Below, one piece after another: positions 47,042 to 58,916 of a stretch of DNA of 64,000 bases. The first letter of the stretch is position 1, and every line of letters begins with the position of its first letter. The translations under genes were made by a program, and so were the position numbers. This DNA is from Hippophae tibetana (lineage: Eukaryota; Streptophyta; Magnoliopsida; Rosales; Elaeagnaceae): assembly GCA_037013495.1 (NCBI GenBank), contig CM072806.1, positions 62,001 through 126,000 on the forward strand. Direction: 5' to 3'. Below the pieces are notes generated by a model. The model did not search any database, was not told where the DNA came from, and saw nothing but the letters and a program-made list of their open reading frames with translations.

Positions 47042-48349
47042 CAAAATTTGAGCTAATCATTGGCCTAATTTGCGATGGGCCAGCATATATCTCTGTACAG
47101 GTCATTTGAAATAGCTGGATTCCTCATTCCTTTGACTTTGTTCCTAAGCATGAAGTCTGACACTTTCCTAATTTGATTCATTAGTTAAGTAGGCTTGTCA
47201 TCCATCTTTTCCCACTTCCTCCCTCGTGAGGGTTCTGTCTCCCCAAGTCTAGCAAGTGTAACCTATTAGATAAACACTAAGAACAATTCAAGTTTCAAAC
47301 TGACGTGTATTTTTAGATGTTTTGATCCATTTGCCTCAGTTCTGTCATGTGTATCAATGTTTGAGGAGTTCGAGCTTGTAAAGTTAATTATTGTTGACGG
47401 GGTTTGCATTTCATTTTTCTCATGAGTTTGATATTTGTATAGAAGTGTCAGCCGCTTTCTAGTATAGTTGGTAATGATGTAGCATATTTTCAGGCAATGT
47501 CTGGTTTAATTAATTGAAAAAGAAACTTATATTGAAGTGACGTACATGTAATCATATTATTGTATAGATGCATGGTGTGTCTTTGTTGGTAATGGAATGG
47601 GGGTTGAGACATGAAAACGTAAAATAGTTAGCCAAGGGGAGAAGTTATTATTAATACCTGAAATCGTGTGCTTTCTTGACGTTTCGTCATCTCTGGATGA
47701 TATCTTATGGTTTATTCGGTTTACTAAGATCTTACAAATATTGTTTGACGCCTTATTTTTAATCATGCTTTTCTGTCGTACGACTCCTACCTTACATTTA
47801 CTTGGCTAAAATATATCTTAAATAAAGTGTTTTACTGCTGATAATGCCGGGTTACTGTAAAGCCTTACTCAGTGCCTCAATTTTAATAATGTTTGTGTAG
47901 AATATTTAACAAATAATATTATATTTTCTTTGATGTATTTGGATGCTTTTAACATGTGACTCAAAATGACATTTTTTCATATATATTACTTGCTCAATCT
48001 TAAGGTGTGCCGAATAGAGTTAAAAATAATACATATATGTGTGTATATTGATTTCGCTTAGAGGCGTCATAATAAAAACTGTTTAACTTGAAGTCATTCG
48101 ACAAGTGCAAGACAAGGTAATAATATACATATTCAAAGAACTTATTCTTCTACAAAGCAAATAGACATTCAAAAACTGGTGATATGATAATATACTTACT
48201 CGGTATCAAGGTATATCCATATTGGCGATATAGTTTAGGAAGATTGATTTATATATCTAAATTTTCATAATTAGTAGTAAAGTTATTTTATATTTTATGT
48301 TCATATAACTTTTTTATGATTAGGTTAAATAATTTTGTGTGATTAAGAT
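47042..48349. other. SLK 3' untranslated region and downstream spacer
   Basis: The first 400-500 bp after the stop is probably 3' UTR (T-rich, no frames). The remainder is spacer with nothing recognised. No unambiguous poly(A) signal was chosen. Confidence 0.45.
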
Positions 48350-48800
48350 TATTTGATTTAATTATTAAATTTTAAAAAAAATATTTTTATTGAATTTGTA
48401 CTTAATCTTATTGTTTTAGGATATATTAGGTGATTTGATTTATTTGATATATATTTTGAATCATATAATTTGTATTTTTTATTATTAAATATGTTTTAGA
48501 TCACACATCATAACTTGTGTGTTTTTTGTGCAAATATTGATTACAATTTGATTTCGTGAATGTGTTTAATTAATAAGGAGTTAATTAAAACGTTAGTTTG
48601 AATACCTCACATATTAATCTTAAAAACTGTGAAAATGGAACATGTGATGGTAGGTAAAATACATTAAAATAATATCATAAGGAAAGTAATATGAGATTAA
48701 ATTTTTAATTTTATATTTGATTTTTATAGTGAAAATATTAGGTTATCTAGCATACTAATGATTTTTCTCGATTTAAATCTGTTATTTCTAATTAAAAATT
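48350..48800 (+). repeat. E9: LTR relic related to the E6 leader
   Basis: Shares ordered phrases with about 31490-31900: 'gatttgatttatttgatata', 'ttattaaat', 'tgtgttttttgtgc', 'attaaaacgtta', 'attgtgaaa/actgtgaaa' and 'tcatagtgaaaa/ttatagtgaaaa'. It has no coding part and so is a solo or truncated LTR. E10 begins directly to its right. Confidence 0.6.
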
Positions 48801-48832
48801 TAGTATATTATTTATTTGTATATGTGAAGAGT

Positions 48833-49008
48833 ACAGAGAGATAAGAAGAAAAAATGATTTAATATTGTATTGGTGTGATTTAAAATGTACATAGAGAATC
48901 CTATTTATAGAGTTGTAACAAGTGTAGCACAAGTGAAATATTGAAGTGTAGTACAAGTGTAATATAAGATTAGTATAAGTGAATTACAATATCAAATATA
49001 AATTAACA
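48833..49008 (-). repeat. E10 3' LTR (left copy)
   Basis: 176 bp, tgtgaagag to aattaaca; a minus-strand TATAAATA motif at 48902-48909. Confidence 0.85.
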
Positions 49009-49107
49009 TCTCCCCCAAAACTCAAGGAGTAAGAGAAACAATTAACTTGAGCTTGAAAACTAATTCTTGAAATCTGCCTTGTAGATGAGATTTGGTGAAA
49101 ATGGCAA

Positions 49108-51650
49108 CTATTTAATCTGTGGAGGATATTGATTTGAGACAAACAGTGTCTTGAAAAACATGTTGACGAACAAAATGATAATCAATCTTGATATGTTTTG
49201 TTCGTTCATGAAATACATTATTGTGAGCAATCTCAATAGCACTCTCATTGTCACAATATAGGATAGTTGTAGTTGATTGGAGAACACCCATATCAACAAG
49301 TAGCCAACGGAGCCAAAGAAGTTCTTGAGTGGTGTCAGCAAGAGTGCGATATTCAGCTTCAGTACTGGATCGAGAAGTGAGGGATTGTTTCTTGCTTCGC
49401 CAAGATATGAGCGAGTTTCCAAGAAAAAAACAATATCTGATGGTAGAACATCGATTAGTTGGGTCACCTGCCTAATCAGCATCAGAATAGGCAGAAAGAA
49501 GAAGATTAGATTTGTTGGAGAAGTAAAGACCGTGAAACATGGTGCCTTTGATGTAACGGAGAATGCAAGAACCACAGTATAATGGGTAAACCGTGGAGCA
49601 GACATGAATTGAATAACTAGATGAACAACATAGACAATGTCAGGATGAGTGACTGAGATAAACACGATTTCCAAATAGTTGTCTGTATAATGTGGAATTT
49701 GAGAGAATAGTACCATCTAATGGAGTAAGTTTGACATTGGTTTCTAGAGGTGTTGATGTCATTTTGAAATCAGTTAGGCCAGCCAGATTAAGAATATCGG
49801 AAGAGTACTTTGCTTGAGAGATATTATGTCCTTGAGAATAAGATGAGATTTCTAGGCCCAAAAAGTAGTGGAGACAACCAAGGTTTTTCATTTCAAATTG
49901 ATGGCTCATAAACTACTTGAGATCAATAATGACATTAGAGTCATTCTCTGTTATGATCATATCATCTACATAAAAGAGTATAAGTGTTACACCAGTGAGA
50001 GTCTTCTGAATATAGAGGCCAGAGTCATAAGAACTAGAAGTGAAGCTAAAGTCAGTAAGTGTAAAGCTGAATTTGGAAAACCAAGCCCGATGAGCTTGTT
50101 TGAGGCCATAGAGAGCATAATGAAGTCTCCATACTTGATGAGATGAATGAGTGTATACAGGAAGAGGTTTCATATAAACTTCCTCGATTATGTCTCCATT
50201 GAGAAAAATATTTTTGACATCCATTTGAAATATGTTCTAGTTTCGGGCAGCAGCAACAACAATGATACTGCGAACAAAGGTGAGGCAAGCTACAGGTGCA
50301 AAAGTTTCTTCATAGTCGATTCCATATTCTTGTGTAAAACCTTTTACAACCAGACAAACTTTATATCGTTCAACAGACTCATCTGAATGAGTTTTGATTT
50401 TGAAAATCCACTTACAACCAATCATAGATTTATTAGATAGAAGATCAACAAGATCCCATTTATGTGCTTTTATTAATGCCTGTAATTCATCTGTCATAGT
50501 TTGCTGCCAATGAAAGTTAGAGCTAGCTTCTATATAGTTTTGGGGTTCATGATGAGACAAAATAGTAGAGAAACATTGATAATCTCGAAGATGAAAGGGA
50601 AGACTACTTACACGAGTAGAACGACGAAGTGATGACTCTGGACAATCAGGTAGTTGGTCTTCAGAGGATGTTGTTATGGTAGGATCAGTAGAAGGAGTAG
50701 ACAGATCAGGAGAAGCCGTAGTAGACGATGGTGAGGGTAATGGAGCAATGTCAGGAGGAAATAAATGAATAGTTGGGTCATTAAAAAATTAGAGTGAGGT
50801 AGGAGATGAGACATGAAATGAGAAAATAGAGAAAAACATTTTATGTTTCCAAAAGATGACATGATGAGAAATGCGTAATTGTTTAGTGATAGGGTCCCAA
50901 TAACGATAGCCTTTGTGTTCTATTTCATACCCTAAGAAACAACAAAGACGAGCACGAGGTTTCCATTTATTGCGTTCATGAGGGTGAAGAAGAACAAAAC
51001 AAGCACAACCAAACACTTTAAGCAATACATAAGATTGAGAAGTATTATAGAGACACTCATAAGGGGATTGATTGTGAATAATATGCATGGGAACACGATT
51101 GATGGTATAAACAATCGTAAGAGTTGCTTCACCCCAAAAACGTTCAGGACAAGAACTAGAAATGAGGAGAGTGCGAACAGTATTAAGAATATGTATGTGT
51201 TTTCGCTCAACTCTTCCATTTTGTTGAGATGTGCTTGGACAAGAATATTGAGAAAGAGTCCCATTTTGCCAAGAAAATTTAAAAAAATTGTTTCTTTATA
51301 TTCCATAGCATTATCAGCTCTAATTACTTTGATATTTTTAGAAAATTGGGTTTTAACCATTTGAGAAAAATCATAATAAATTTGGGGTAATTCAGATTTA
51401 TGTTTCATGAGAAAAATCCACGTGAATCTTGAATAATCATCAATAAAAATGACAAAGTAAACACATTCCCTCATAGTTAGATGTGAGGATGGACCCCAAA
51501 CATCATAATGAATTAAGTCAAAAGGGGAGACAAAAGTAGAATCACTTTTATTAAAACATAAAACATGTTGTTTTCCCAATTGACAAGACAAATAAGTTAC
51601 ATTATCAAAAATCGAAATAGATTCTAATTTACTAGAAAATGCTAAGGGAT
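49108..51650 (-). pseudogene. E10 integrase, reverse transcriptase and RNase H
   Basis: Fragments in order on the minus strand: integrase 51591-50932 (CQLGKQHVL, FDLIHYDVWGPS, FVIFIDDYSRFTWI, then a shift after the catalytic-core middle); integrase tail 51088-50789 (SPYECLYNTSQSY, VFGCACFVLLHPHERNKW); RT 50560-50237 (AHKWDLVDLLSNKSMIGCKW, KGFTQEYGIDYEETFAP); RT palm 50224-49913 (MDVKNIFLNGDIIEEVYM, ALYGLKQAHRAWF, LILFYVDDMIIT with an intact YVDD box); RT thumb 49909-49640 (LHYFLGLEISS); and a shifted RNase H to 49108. Multiple shifts and stops rule out function. Confidence 0.88.
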
Positions 51651-52052
51651 GAAGACGTCCTATAAACGTATGGCCTAGACGAGCATGTTATAGGTTGATA
51701 GGAATAGTAAAAGCAGCAATGAAAGTATGAAGAGAATTAGGTAGATGAAGGTTGATAAGTTCAAATAGTTGTTTAACCTTACGGCCTATCCCAAGGATGT
51801 GTCATATTTATGGATCCTACACATGACAACTAGAAGAGAAAAAAGTAATAGTAAGACCAAGTTCACATAATTGACCAACAGAGATAAGATTTAGAGTAAG
51901 GTTGGTAATATAAAAGGTGTTAGAAAGTGATATAGAAGATGTGGAAACTTGTCATAATACAGCATTAACATGTATATGTGAACCATTAGCAATTTGAATT
52001 AAAGGTTTGAAGATGGAAGATTGTGTGGGAGAGAAGATGTGAGTATCATGAG

Positions 52053-53102
52053 TCATATGGTTACAACAAGCAAAATCAAAATACTATAAAGATTTACCTG
52101 ATATGAGAGACAAGGTAGTAGGAGGAGGATTATTAGATTTTGAGAGAATATGTTTAAGAAGACCTTCAAGTTCTTGAGTGGAGAAGGTAAATTTGTCATG
52201 ATTATCCTCAAAAACATCAGCAGTGATAGATGAGTTACTAGTTTTACCTGAAGCATGTTGAGAGGGATTCCGAAAGCAATCTTTGTGACAGTGTCCTGGA
52301 CCCTTCTTGTGACAATATATACATACCTGAATGGGACATGTAAGAAGCTCATGATTGAGGTTGTGGCAGTTGGTGCAACCTTGATGTTTGAAGCCCTATT
52401 TAGAACTTCTTTTAAGGCGATAAGAGGGGATGGCAAGAACAGAATTTGTATGATGAACGTTGAAAACCCCCATCTGAGTTTCTTCAGAGCGAAGCTCGGT
52501 CACAATAGTATCTAAGGATGGAAAAGGACTCTGATGGAGTAAGGAAGCCCGAATAGGTTCAAATTGGTCATGGAGAGCCATGAGAAAAATAACAAGACGT
52601 TGGTTATTACGGTAAGTTGTAAACATCTCAACATCAATCTTGTTTGTCCAAGTTGGTTTAGAGAGAGCGAATTTATCCCAAATAGTATGCATTTCAGAGA
52701 GAAATTGGTTAATGGTTTGATCAGCCCTTTGACATTTGGTATGAAGAGTTGTTAGAAGTTGATATTGGTTGGCCAAATCTGTTGTAGTGAAGCGAGCCTC
52801 AAGAAATTCCCAAACTTCTTTGGCAGTATCAAAACGCCCAAATTCACCATGGATGGAGGGTAAGGTGGTGTTATGGAACCAGGTAATAATTTGATTATGT
52901 TTACTCTCCTAGTCTTCAAGGCGGTCAGTAAATAAAAGGAGTTGTTTTCAGTGGTTTCTTGGATGGGTATAGAGATATCACCAGTTATGAAACGTCATAG
53001 CTTGCGTCCTTTCAAGAAACTTTTCATTGCGTGTGCCCAGGCTAGATAGTTAGTATCATCAATGGTGATAAAGATTGGTTTTGGGACATCATTTTGGTTC
53101 AT
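52053..53102 (-). pseudogene. E10 gag
   Basis: Starts at the ATG at 53102 (MNQNDVPKPIFITIDDTNY, followed by LAWAHAMKSFLKGRK), with a stop soon after. The best-preserved piece is 52776-52396 (FLSEMHTIWDKFALSKP, IFLMALHDQFEPIRASLL, IVTELRSEE), the central copia gag domain. A zinc-knuckle-like cysteine cluster (CIYCHKKGPGHCHKDC type) lies around 52270-52330 in another frame, so at least one frameshift separates the two. Confidence 0.85.
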
Positions 53103-53231
53103 ATTAACAAAATAATGGAGGAAATATAAAGCAAATATATAGAAATAGTATAAAAGAGTGTATATAGGTCACAAATATCCTTAAAAATTAAAAGAAGAGT
53201 CGAAAACAAGCCTGAAACTGGTATGTGAAGA

Positions 53232-53412
53232 AATGAGCAAACAATCAGGTGAATCGAGTTTGAGGTGAGCTGGGTTGAGGTGAACCGAGTTAAGGTGAGT
53301 CAGGTTGGAATGAACCGGGTTGAGGTGAGTGAGGTTGGGATGAATTGAGTTGGGGTGAACCGAGTTAGAAATTAACCGAATTAGGGTGAAACGAGTTGGG
53401 GTGAGTCGGGTT
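53232..53412. repeat. Tandem 15-bp repeats in E10 leader
   Basis: About a dozen imperfect copies of a unit like 'gagttgaggtgaacc' (variants ggttggaatgaacc, agttggggtgaacc) between the primer site and gag. Confidence 0.9.
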
Positions 53413-53478
53413 GGCTATGATGAAGAGAGGCGAAATTTTTATAAAAATTCTAGAGGTATATGAGGGGTTATCATACCA

Positions 53479-53668
53479 TGTAAAGAGTAAAGTATAGAGA
53501 GATAAGAAGAAATAATGATTTAATATTATATTTGTGTAATTTAAAATGTACATAAAAAATCTTATTTATAGGATTATAACAAGTGTAATACAAGTGAAAT
53601 AGTAAGTATAATACAAATATAATATAAAATTAATATAAATAAATTATAATATTAAATATAACTTAACA
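53479..53668 (-). repeat. E10 5' LTR (right copy)
   Basis: 190 bp, tgtaaagag to acttaaca; aligns with the left copy throughout. Confidence 0.85.
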
Positions 53669-54230
53669 TAATCTATATTTAATTTTAATACGTGATTATT
53701 AATTTTATAATTATGATTAAATTATGAATTTACAATTAAAATAATTTATCATGAACTCTAAACTTATTATTTTTTATCCATCTTTTTACTATCTCTTCTC
53801 TAACTTCTGTCTCTTTACTATCTGTCAGAATATATATATTTAAAAAATAAGACAGAAAAGTAACCGCCAGTTGGATCAGTTTTGACAAAATCCCACGTCC
53901 AAAATCAAATATATCGTTTCTGGCAATGTTTTTTAGAGTCTATAGCTCTACACATTAAACAAAATTTAATCATTTTGGTGAGTCAGGGTAGCGATTTTCG
54001 TAAAAGAAAAATGTAGCGCATCATACTTAAATCAGGAATAATGTTGTTATGAAATCTGTTTAAAACCCAATAATATGGTGAATAATGCTATTGACACATC
54101 ACTATCTGAATCGTACTTTCATGAAATCCATTAGGGGAAAAAAGTTAGGAGAAAAGGGATAAACCTGAAAGGCACGGCCACAAATGAAGATATAAATACA
54201 AAGCAAAGATGATTTGCATGAGATCCGAAA
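53669..54230. other. Spacer right of E10
   Basis: AT-rich; no gene or element end recognised. Confidence 0.4.
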
Positions 54231-57115
54231 CAGGGGACTATGAACACTAAATTGACTTTACTTAGTATATTTTATGTTAAAAATTATGAGCTTTAAATTA
54301 TTACTAATCAATCCGAACTTTCAATCGAATTTAAAATCCTAATCCGTAACCGATCTAATTAACTTTCAAATTTAATCTAATACAATTCGTAACATATTCG
54401 GATTTGATCGATTAAATACGATCAATACAATCAATTCGACCAATAAACTTAATTAATTCTATTTTTTATATTTTTTTTAATAAAAAAATTAAATTTTCAT
54501 ATAATATAAACTTATTTGAACTAAAAGAAACATTAAAATACCAAATAAAAAGGTTAAAATATGATTCAAACGGTTAAACCTATATAAAACAAAAATAATA
54601 CAATATTAATTACAATAGATATTTTAATAAAGTTAATAGTTCATTCAAACAATAAACAAAATGATAATTTACAATAATCTAAAGTTAAATTAAGTTGATC
54701 ATTTCATTCTTTAACATCTATCCAATATCTTGAAAATAATTTTGGGTCTTAAGTTTTGAGAATAATAGCAAAAAACTTCGGTGTTTCATTACCTATTAGC
54801 CATAGTTTAAAAAATGTTAATAAATTGATAACTAAATATATAAAAAATAATATACGAAATATATATGAAATAAAATAATTATATATCATACTTAATCAAG
54901 TGTAATATCCTTAATATCTCCCACATATCTACAAAATAGAAGACAAGAGAGAGTGATGAAAATATTAAAACATCAATCATAAGAGAATGTTATCAATTAA
55001 TAATGAAAATTAAAATAATATTACCTTCTTCAATTACTTCAATATCATCAAGCGACTTATAAATGTTAATTATTGGTGATGATCGAATCCAAATTTGATT
55101 ACAAATAAATGTTTGGACAATTTTTGGGGACAATGAGCTTATAAAAGGATCAATAACTCTTCATCTAATAGAAAATGCGAACTCAAAAGGTACAATTGAT
55201 ATAAGTATAGTTAAAACATCTTTTGCAACCTTAAAAAGAACCTAGCTTGTACCTCGATGAGTTCACCTTCCACCAACCTAAAAGATCAAAAGACTCATCA
55301 TCCACATCATCACATGTCTCACCTAAATATTTATCCACTTCAATTTGGTTGTCTATATTTTTTGCATCTTTGACACACTTTTTATAACAATCCATCCATA
55401 GTGAAAATAAATCAATACTACATCTATCCACTTCTTCTGTCTAATGATTGTGAGCATATAGCTTACACATTTATAGAATATAAACATATTATCCAAAGTT
55501 GTCTAAAAATTTTCATCATCTGACTAACCTTAATATCATCTTCATCACACAAAAGATCCAAACAAATTCTCAAACATTGTTCCCTACATCTTGGATAAAA
55601 AAAAGTTGCAATAAATAAAAAATCATTCATCTTTTCTACACCTCTCCAATATTTATTGAACTTTGTTTTCATTTCTTCCACTATTTTGCTTCACACAAAA
55701 TATTTATTTTCACACCAAAAACTCAATTGGTTGTATATGAAGCAAATTTGATCCAAAAATAAATTTAAAGTAACATACACAGAACCAGAAAATCTTAATG
55801 TTGCATCATAGAATATTTTCAAAAATCTCACAAATACGTGAGCATTAGACCAATCAAACATATCAAGAGTTTTGCAACTATCCTTTCCAATGTTGAACTC
55901 TTGTTTAAATATCACATCATTATATTCTAAACACTCAAAGGCTTTCTGAAATCTTATTGCAGGTTCTAACATTAAGTAGGTGGAATTCCACCTTGTTGCT
56001 ACATCAAAACATAAAAGTTTATTAGTACCAATCTTCTCTTACTCCGCAAAATCCTTAAATTTTGACAACTTTGAAGGTGATCTTTTGACATATTTCACAA
56101 CTTCTCTTATCTTACTTATGCGTGAATCATGTTCTTTCAAGACCTCACTCACAACCAAATTCAAAACATGAGCTGCACACCTCATATGCATATGTTGACC
56201 ATCTAGTATTGCACCTTTCTAATTGTTCATTTTATTTTACGCAAGTAAGAAACTAATGTATTATTTAAGCTAGTATTATCTACAGTAACAGTAAATACCT
56301 TATCAATTCTCCAATCTAACAAGCATTGCTCAATTGCTTTCCCAAGGATATCACCTTTATGGCTAGGAACTACACACAAATTTAAGATTCTTTTTTAGAG
56401 TTTCCAACTATCATCGATGAAGTGAGTAGTGAAACACATATAATTCAAATTTTGAGTAGAAGTTCATGTGTCAGTGGTCAAACAAACCCTTTGAAACAAC
56501 TTAGAGAAAAATTCTTTCAATTTGTCTTTTTCCTTTAAGAAAAGACTTAAGCAATTTCGTACAATAGTGGTACGAGAAAGAACTTGGAACCTTGGTTCCA
56601 AAACTCTATTATACTTCTTAAATCCTTCATTCTCAACATAACTAAATGACAATTCATCAACTATAATTATTTTTGTAAGTGCAAGCCTATAAGCCTCAAT
56701 ACTAAATGTGTGTGCAACAAACACACCTTTTTTTATTGTTTGTGACATTTTCAAAAGCTAGAGTCTTTTGCTTCTTTTCATATCTACCAGGAAATAATTT
56801 ACATTACATAGAAATATAAGCATTTAAGTTTGATGTACTAGATTTACTAGATACACACGTACACCTTTGAACAATATTTACATCTCGCCTTACGATCTAA
56901 GCCTTTACCCACTATATCAAAATGTTTGCAGGTAAGAGTAAGAGGTTTAGAAGGCTTTCGCTTACCTTTTTCATCATAGTTATATGTGGAAGGTTCAAGT
57001 TTGTCATTCAATGGTAGATCTTTAGTTTCTGGTGGAACATTTTGTGGATTATTATCTTGATTTTCAACATCCTATCCTAGGCAGTGCTTTCACTTCCGAT
57101 GGTTGCAAGTAGACT
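54231..57115 (-). mobile_element. E11: decayed hAT transposon, cut by E12
   Basis: Transposase fragments occupy about 55050-57060 on the minus strand. To the left, 54300-54450 carries clustered short words such as aatccgaac, gtaaccgat, attcggatttgatcga and aattcgacc, reminiscent of hAT subterminal repeats. A possible decayed left end 'caggggactatgaac' is near 54230. The right end is missing where the E12 LTR starts at 57116. The outer limits are uncertain. Confidence 0.6.
55050..57062 (-). pseudogene. E11 hAT transposase remnant
   Basis: In order on the minus strand: a BED-finger-like start (CKHFDIVGKGLDRKARCKYC, near 56880-56940) ending in a stop; 56754-56464 (LALTKIIIVDELSFSYVENE, EPRFQVLSRTTI, RVCLTTDT); 55972-55691 (MLEPAIRFQKAFE, DWSNAHVFVRFLKIFYDATL, SGSVYVTLNLF); 55681-55463 (MKTKFNKYWRGVEKMN); 55431-55231 (DLLGWWKVNSSRYK); and a final dimerisation piece PFISSLSPKIVQTFICN near 55090-55160. 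It aligns in order with the intact transposase of E5 but is clearly a different, more diverged family. Stops and shifts throughout. Confidence 0.87.
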
Positions 57116-58001
57116 TGATGAGAATCATAGAGCGCTACAAATTCCAAGTGGACCAATCACAAGGTCTAGGAAGGCACAACTCGAAAAGGCTTTAAATGGG
57201 ATCATTCAAGAGGTCATTCATAATCAAGGGGACCTAAATTGGGAGTGCAAGGATTGGGACAATCCTAGGATGGAAATTAGGGCAAAATTGGCAAAATAAA
57301 ACTAGGCACATTGTTGTGCCATTTGGACTTTTTGGGCAGTTTCAATTTCAGCCCTTAGATGGAAACAAGGGTCAAGATGTAATATTTTTATAGGGTTTCT
57401 TTTGTTCTCAGCTGCCCCATGTTTTGCTCCAATTTTGGAGTGCCATTTGGACTGATTTTGGGCAGCTCTCTTTTCAGCCCTTGGATGAAATCAAGGGTTA
57501 AGATGTAATACTTTATGGGATTGCTTTGTGGTCAGCTGCCCCAATTTTTCCATGTATTTTGGTCAATGTTTGCTGCTACCTTTTCTGCTTTTTGGCTGTG
57601 TTTATTTTCAACCCTTGGATGAGATCAAGGGCTATGATGTATTATAGCTTAGGGTTGGTTTGAATCCTTTTAAGAGCAGCTCAGCTGCTGTAAAACATAA
57701 TTTTGAATGAAGTTTGAATATTCAGATCATTTGAGAGCTCATTCTAGCTCTTTGTTCCTCTTCAAGCAACTTATCAAGGGATTGGCAACCTTTGTGGCGT
57801 TGTTTAGCATCCAAGCATTTGTGGTGAGTAATATCCATACTTGTTAGGGTGTCATTTATGCTAGACTTATCAAGGAATTAGCAGCTCCTTGTGGCGTCTT
57901 TTCTCCTCAGAAAAATGGTGAGTAATATCCATTGATTTGTGAAGAAACCCTTTGCTATATAATCTGAAATTAGCTAGGTCCTAAACCCTTGGTTCTTATC
58001 A
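57116..58001 (+). repeat. E12 5' LTR
   Basis: 886 bp, tgatgagaatca to cttatca. Contains three diverged copies of a roughly 120-150 bp module (about 57322-57425, 57440-57550, 57590-57680), each with 'ttcagcccttggatg', 'aaatcaagggttaagatgta'-like text, two also with 'cagctgcccc'. A second pair of repeats ('cttatcaagg' to 'ggtgagtaatatcca') occurs at about 57769-57835 and 57868-57932. Its first 184 bp duplicate the coding end of pol. Confidence 0.95.
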
Positions 58002-58003
58002 TT

Positions 58004-58015
58004 TGGTATCAAAGC
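58004..58015 (+). other. E12 primer-binding site
   Basis: tggtatcaaagc, initiator tRNA-Met type, two bases after the LTR end. Confidence 0.9.
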
Positions 58016-58916
58016 TTTTGGTGCTAATTTTCAGATTCCTATCCTTTATATTTGATCTTGTTCTTGTGTTCTTGTTCTTGTGTTCTTGTTATATTTCTGA
58101 CACAAAAAAAAAAACGAAAAAATAAATATCATTCTGCTGTGTTCTTGCTGAAATTTATTCTCCATACCCTAAAAATATTGCTCTTCTTTGTTTCCACGTT
58201 TTTTCTGCATTTTCCTTGCAAATTCTGCTATTACTGAATCTATTCTGTACTTTTCCTTGCTTATTCTACAAAATCTGAAATATTCTGCAGTTTTTGGTTG
58301 TTTTCTAGTATTTCTGTGGTAGTTCCTGCAGAAATTTCATTTTCCCTTTGTGTCATAATTTATGTGCTATTTTACCAATCTTAAACATCACTTAAACTCA
58401 TATTGAAAGTATTGTATTGATTTACTCTAGAGTTATTAGCATAATTGTCCCAAAAAGAAAAAAAAACAGAAAAAAAAAAGAGTGGTCAGAAGTAATTCGA
58501 AAAAAAAAACAGATTGGCCAAATTGCAATTGCTAATTTCTAGTGAGTATTAGAACTCATAGTTTCAAGGATTTTACACTTTGATTATAAATATTCCATTG
58601 TGTGCTTAGTTCCTTTGGGGAAATTGTTGTTTTTCCAATCATGTTGTTCTATTGCTTTTTCTTGTGCTTACTCCTCTAAACACTTTGAGTTAGTTTCCTT
58701 TGTGCTTTAACAAGTGGGATATTGTGAACTATTTGTTTTTTTGGGTGTTTGATAATTCTACAAATTGGTTGAAATTCCTGGATTTGGTTGCTTTGATTAG
58801 GAACTAAGAGGGTTTGAGCGATCAATCCGAGCGCTAAACACGTGAGGTATTCTGTGAATTTACATTAGTTCTATTTTATTACACTAACCTATTGTTGTGT
58901 AGAATTGAAAAAAAAA
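58016..58916 (+). other. E12 untranslated leader
   Basis: About 900 bp between primer site and gag, with 'ttcttgtgttcttg' repeats (58053-58090) and several A runs (about 58103, 58455, 58500). No frame of note. Confidence 0.7.

Larger units (their letters stand above)
48833..53668 (-). mobile_element. E10: Ty1/copia element, decayed
   Basis: LTRs at 48833-49008 and 53479-53668 flank a minus-strand copia coding region. A polypurine tract (plus strand tctcccccaaaa, 49009-49020) adjoins the left LTR, and a decayed primer site (minus strand TGGTATGATAACC) lies at about 53466-53478. Gag, integrase, RT and RNase H are recognisable with many frame breaks. The LTRs are clearly diverged and no target duplication is visible, so it is old. 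Confidence 0.9.

Noticed and set aside
49108-49716. 202-codon hydrophobic protein on the minus strand
   Set aside because: Only its first third matches copia RT text; the rest is a shifted reading of the RNase H region of E10.
57084-57299. Stand-alone 71-codon gene
   Set aside because: It is the 5' LTR copy of the pol C-terminus, entered from flanking DNA; no evidence that it is a separate gene.
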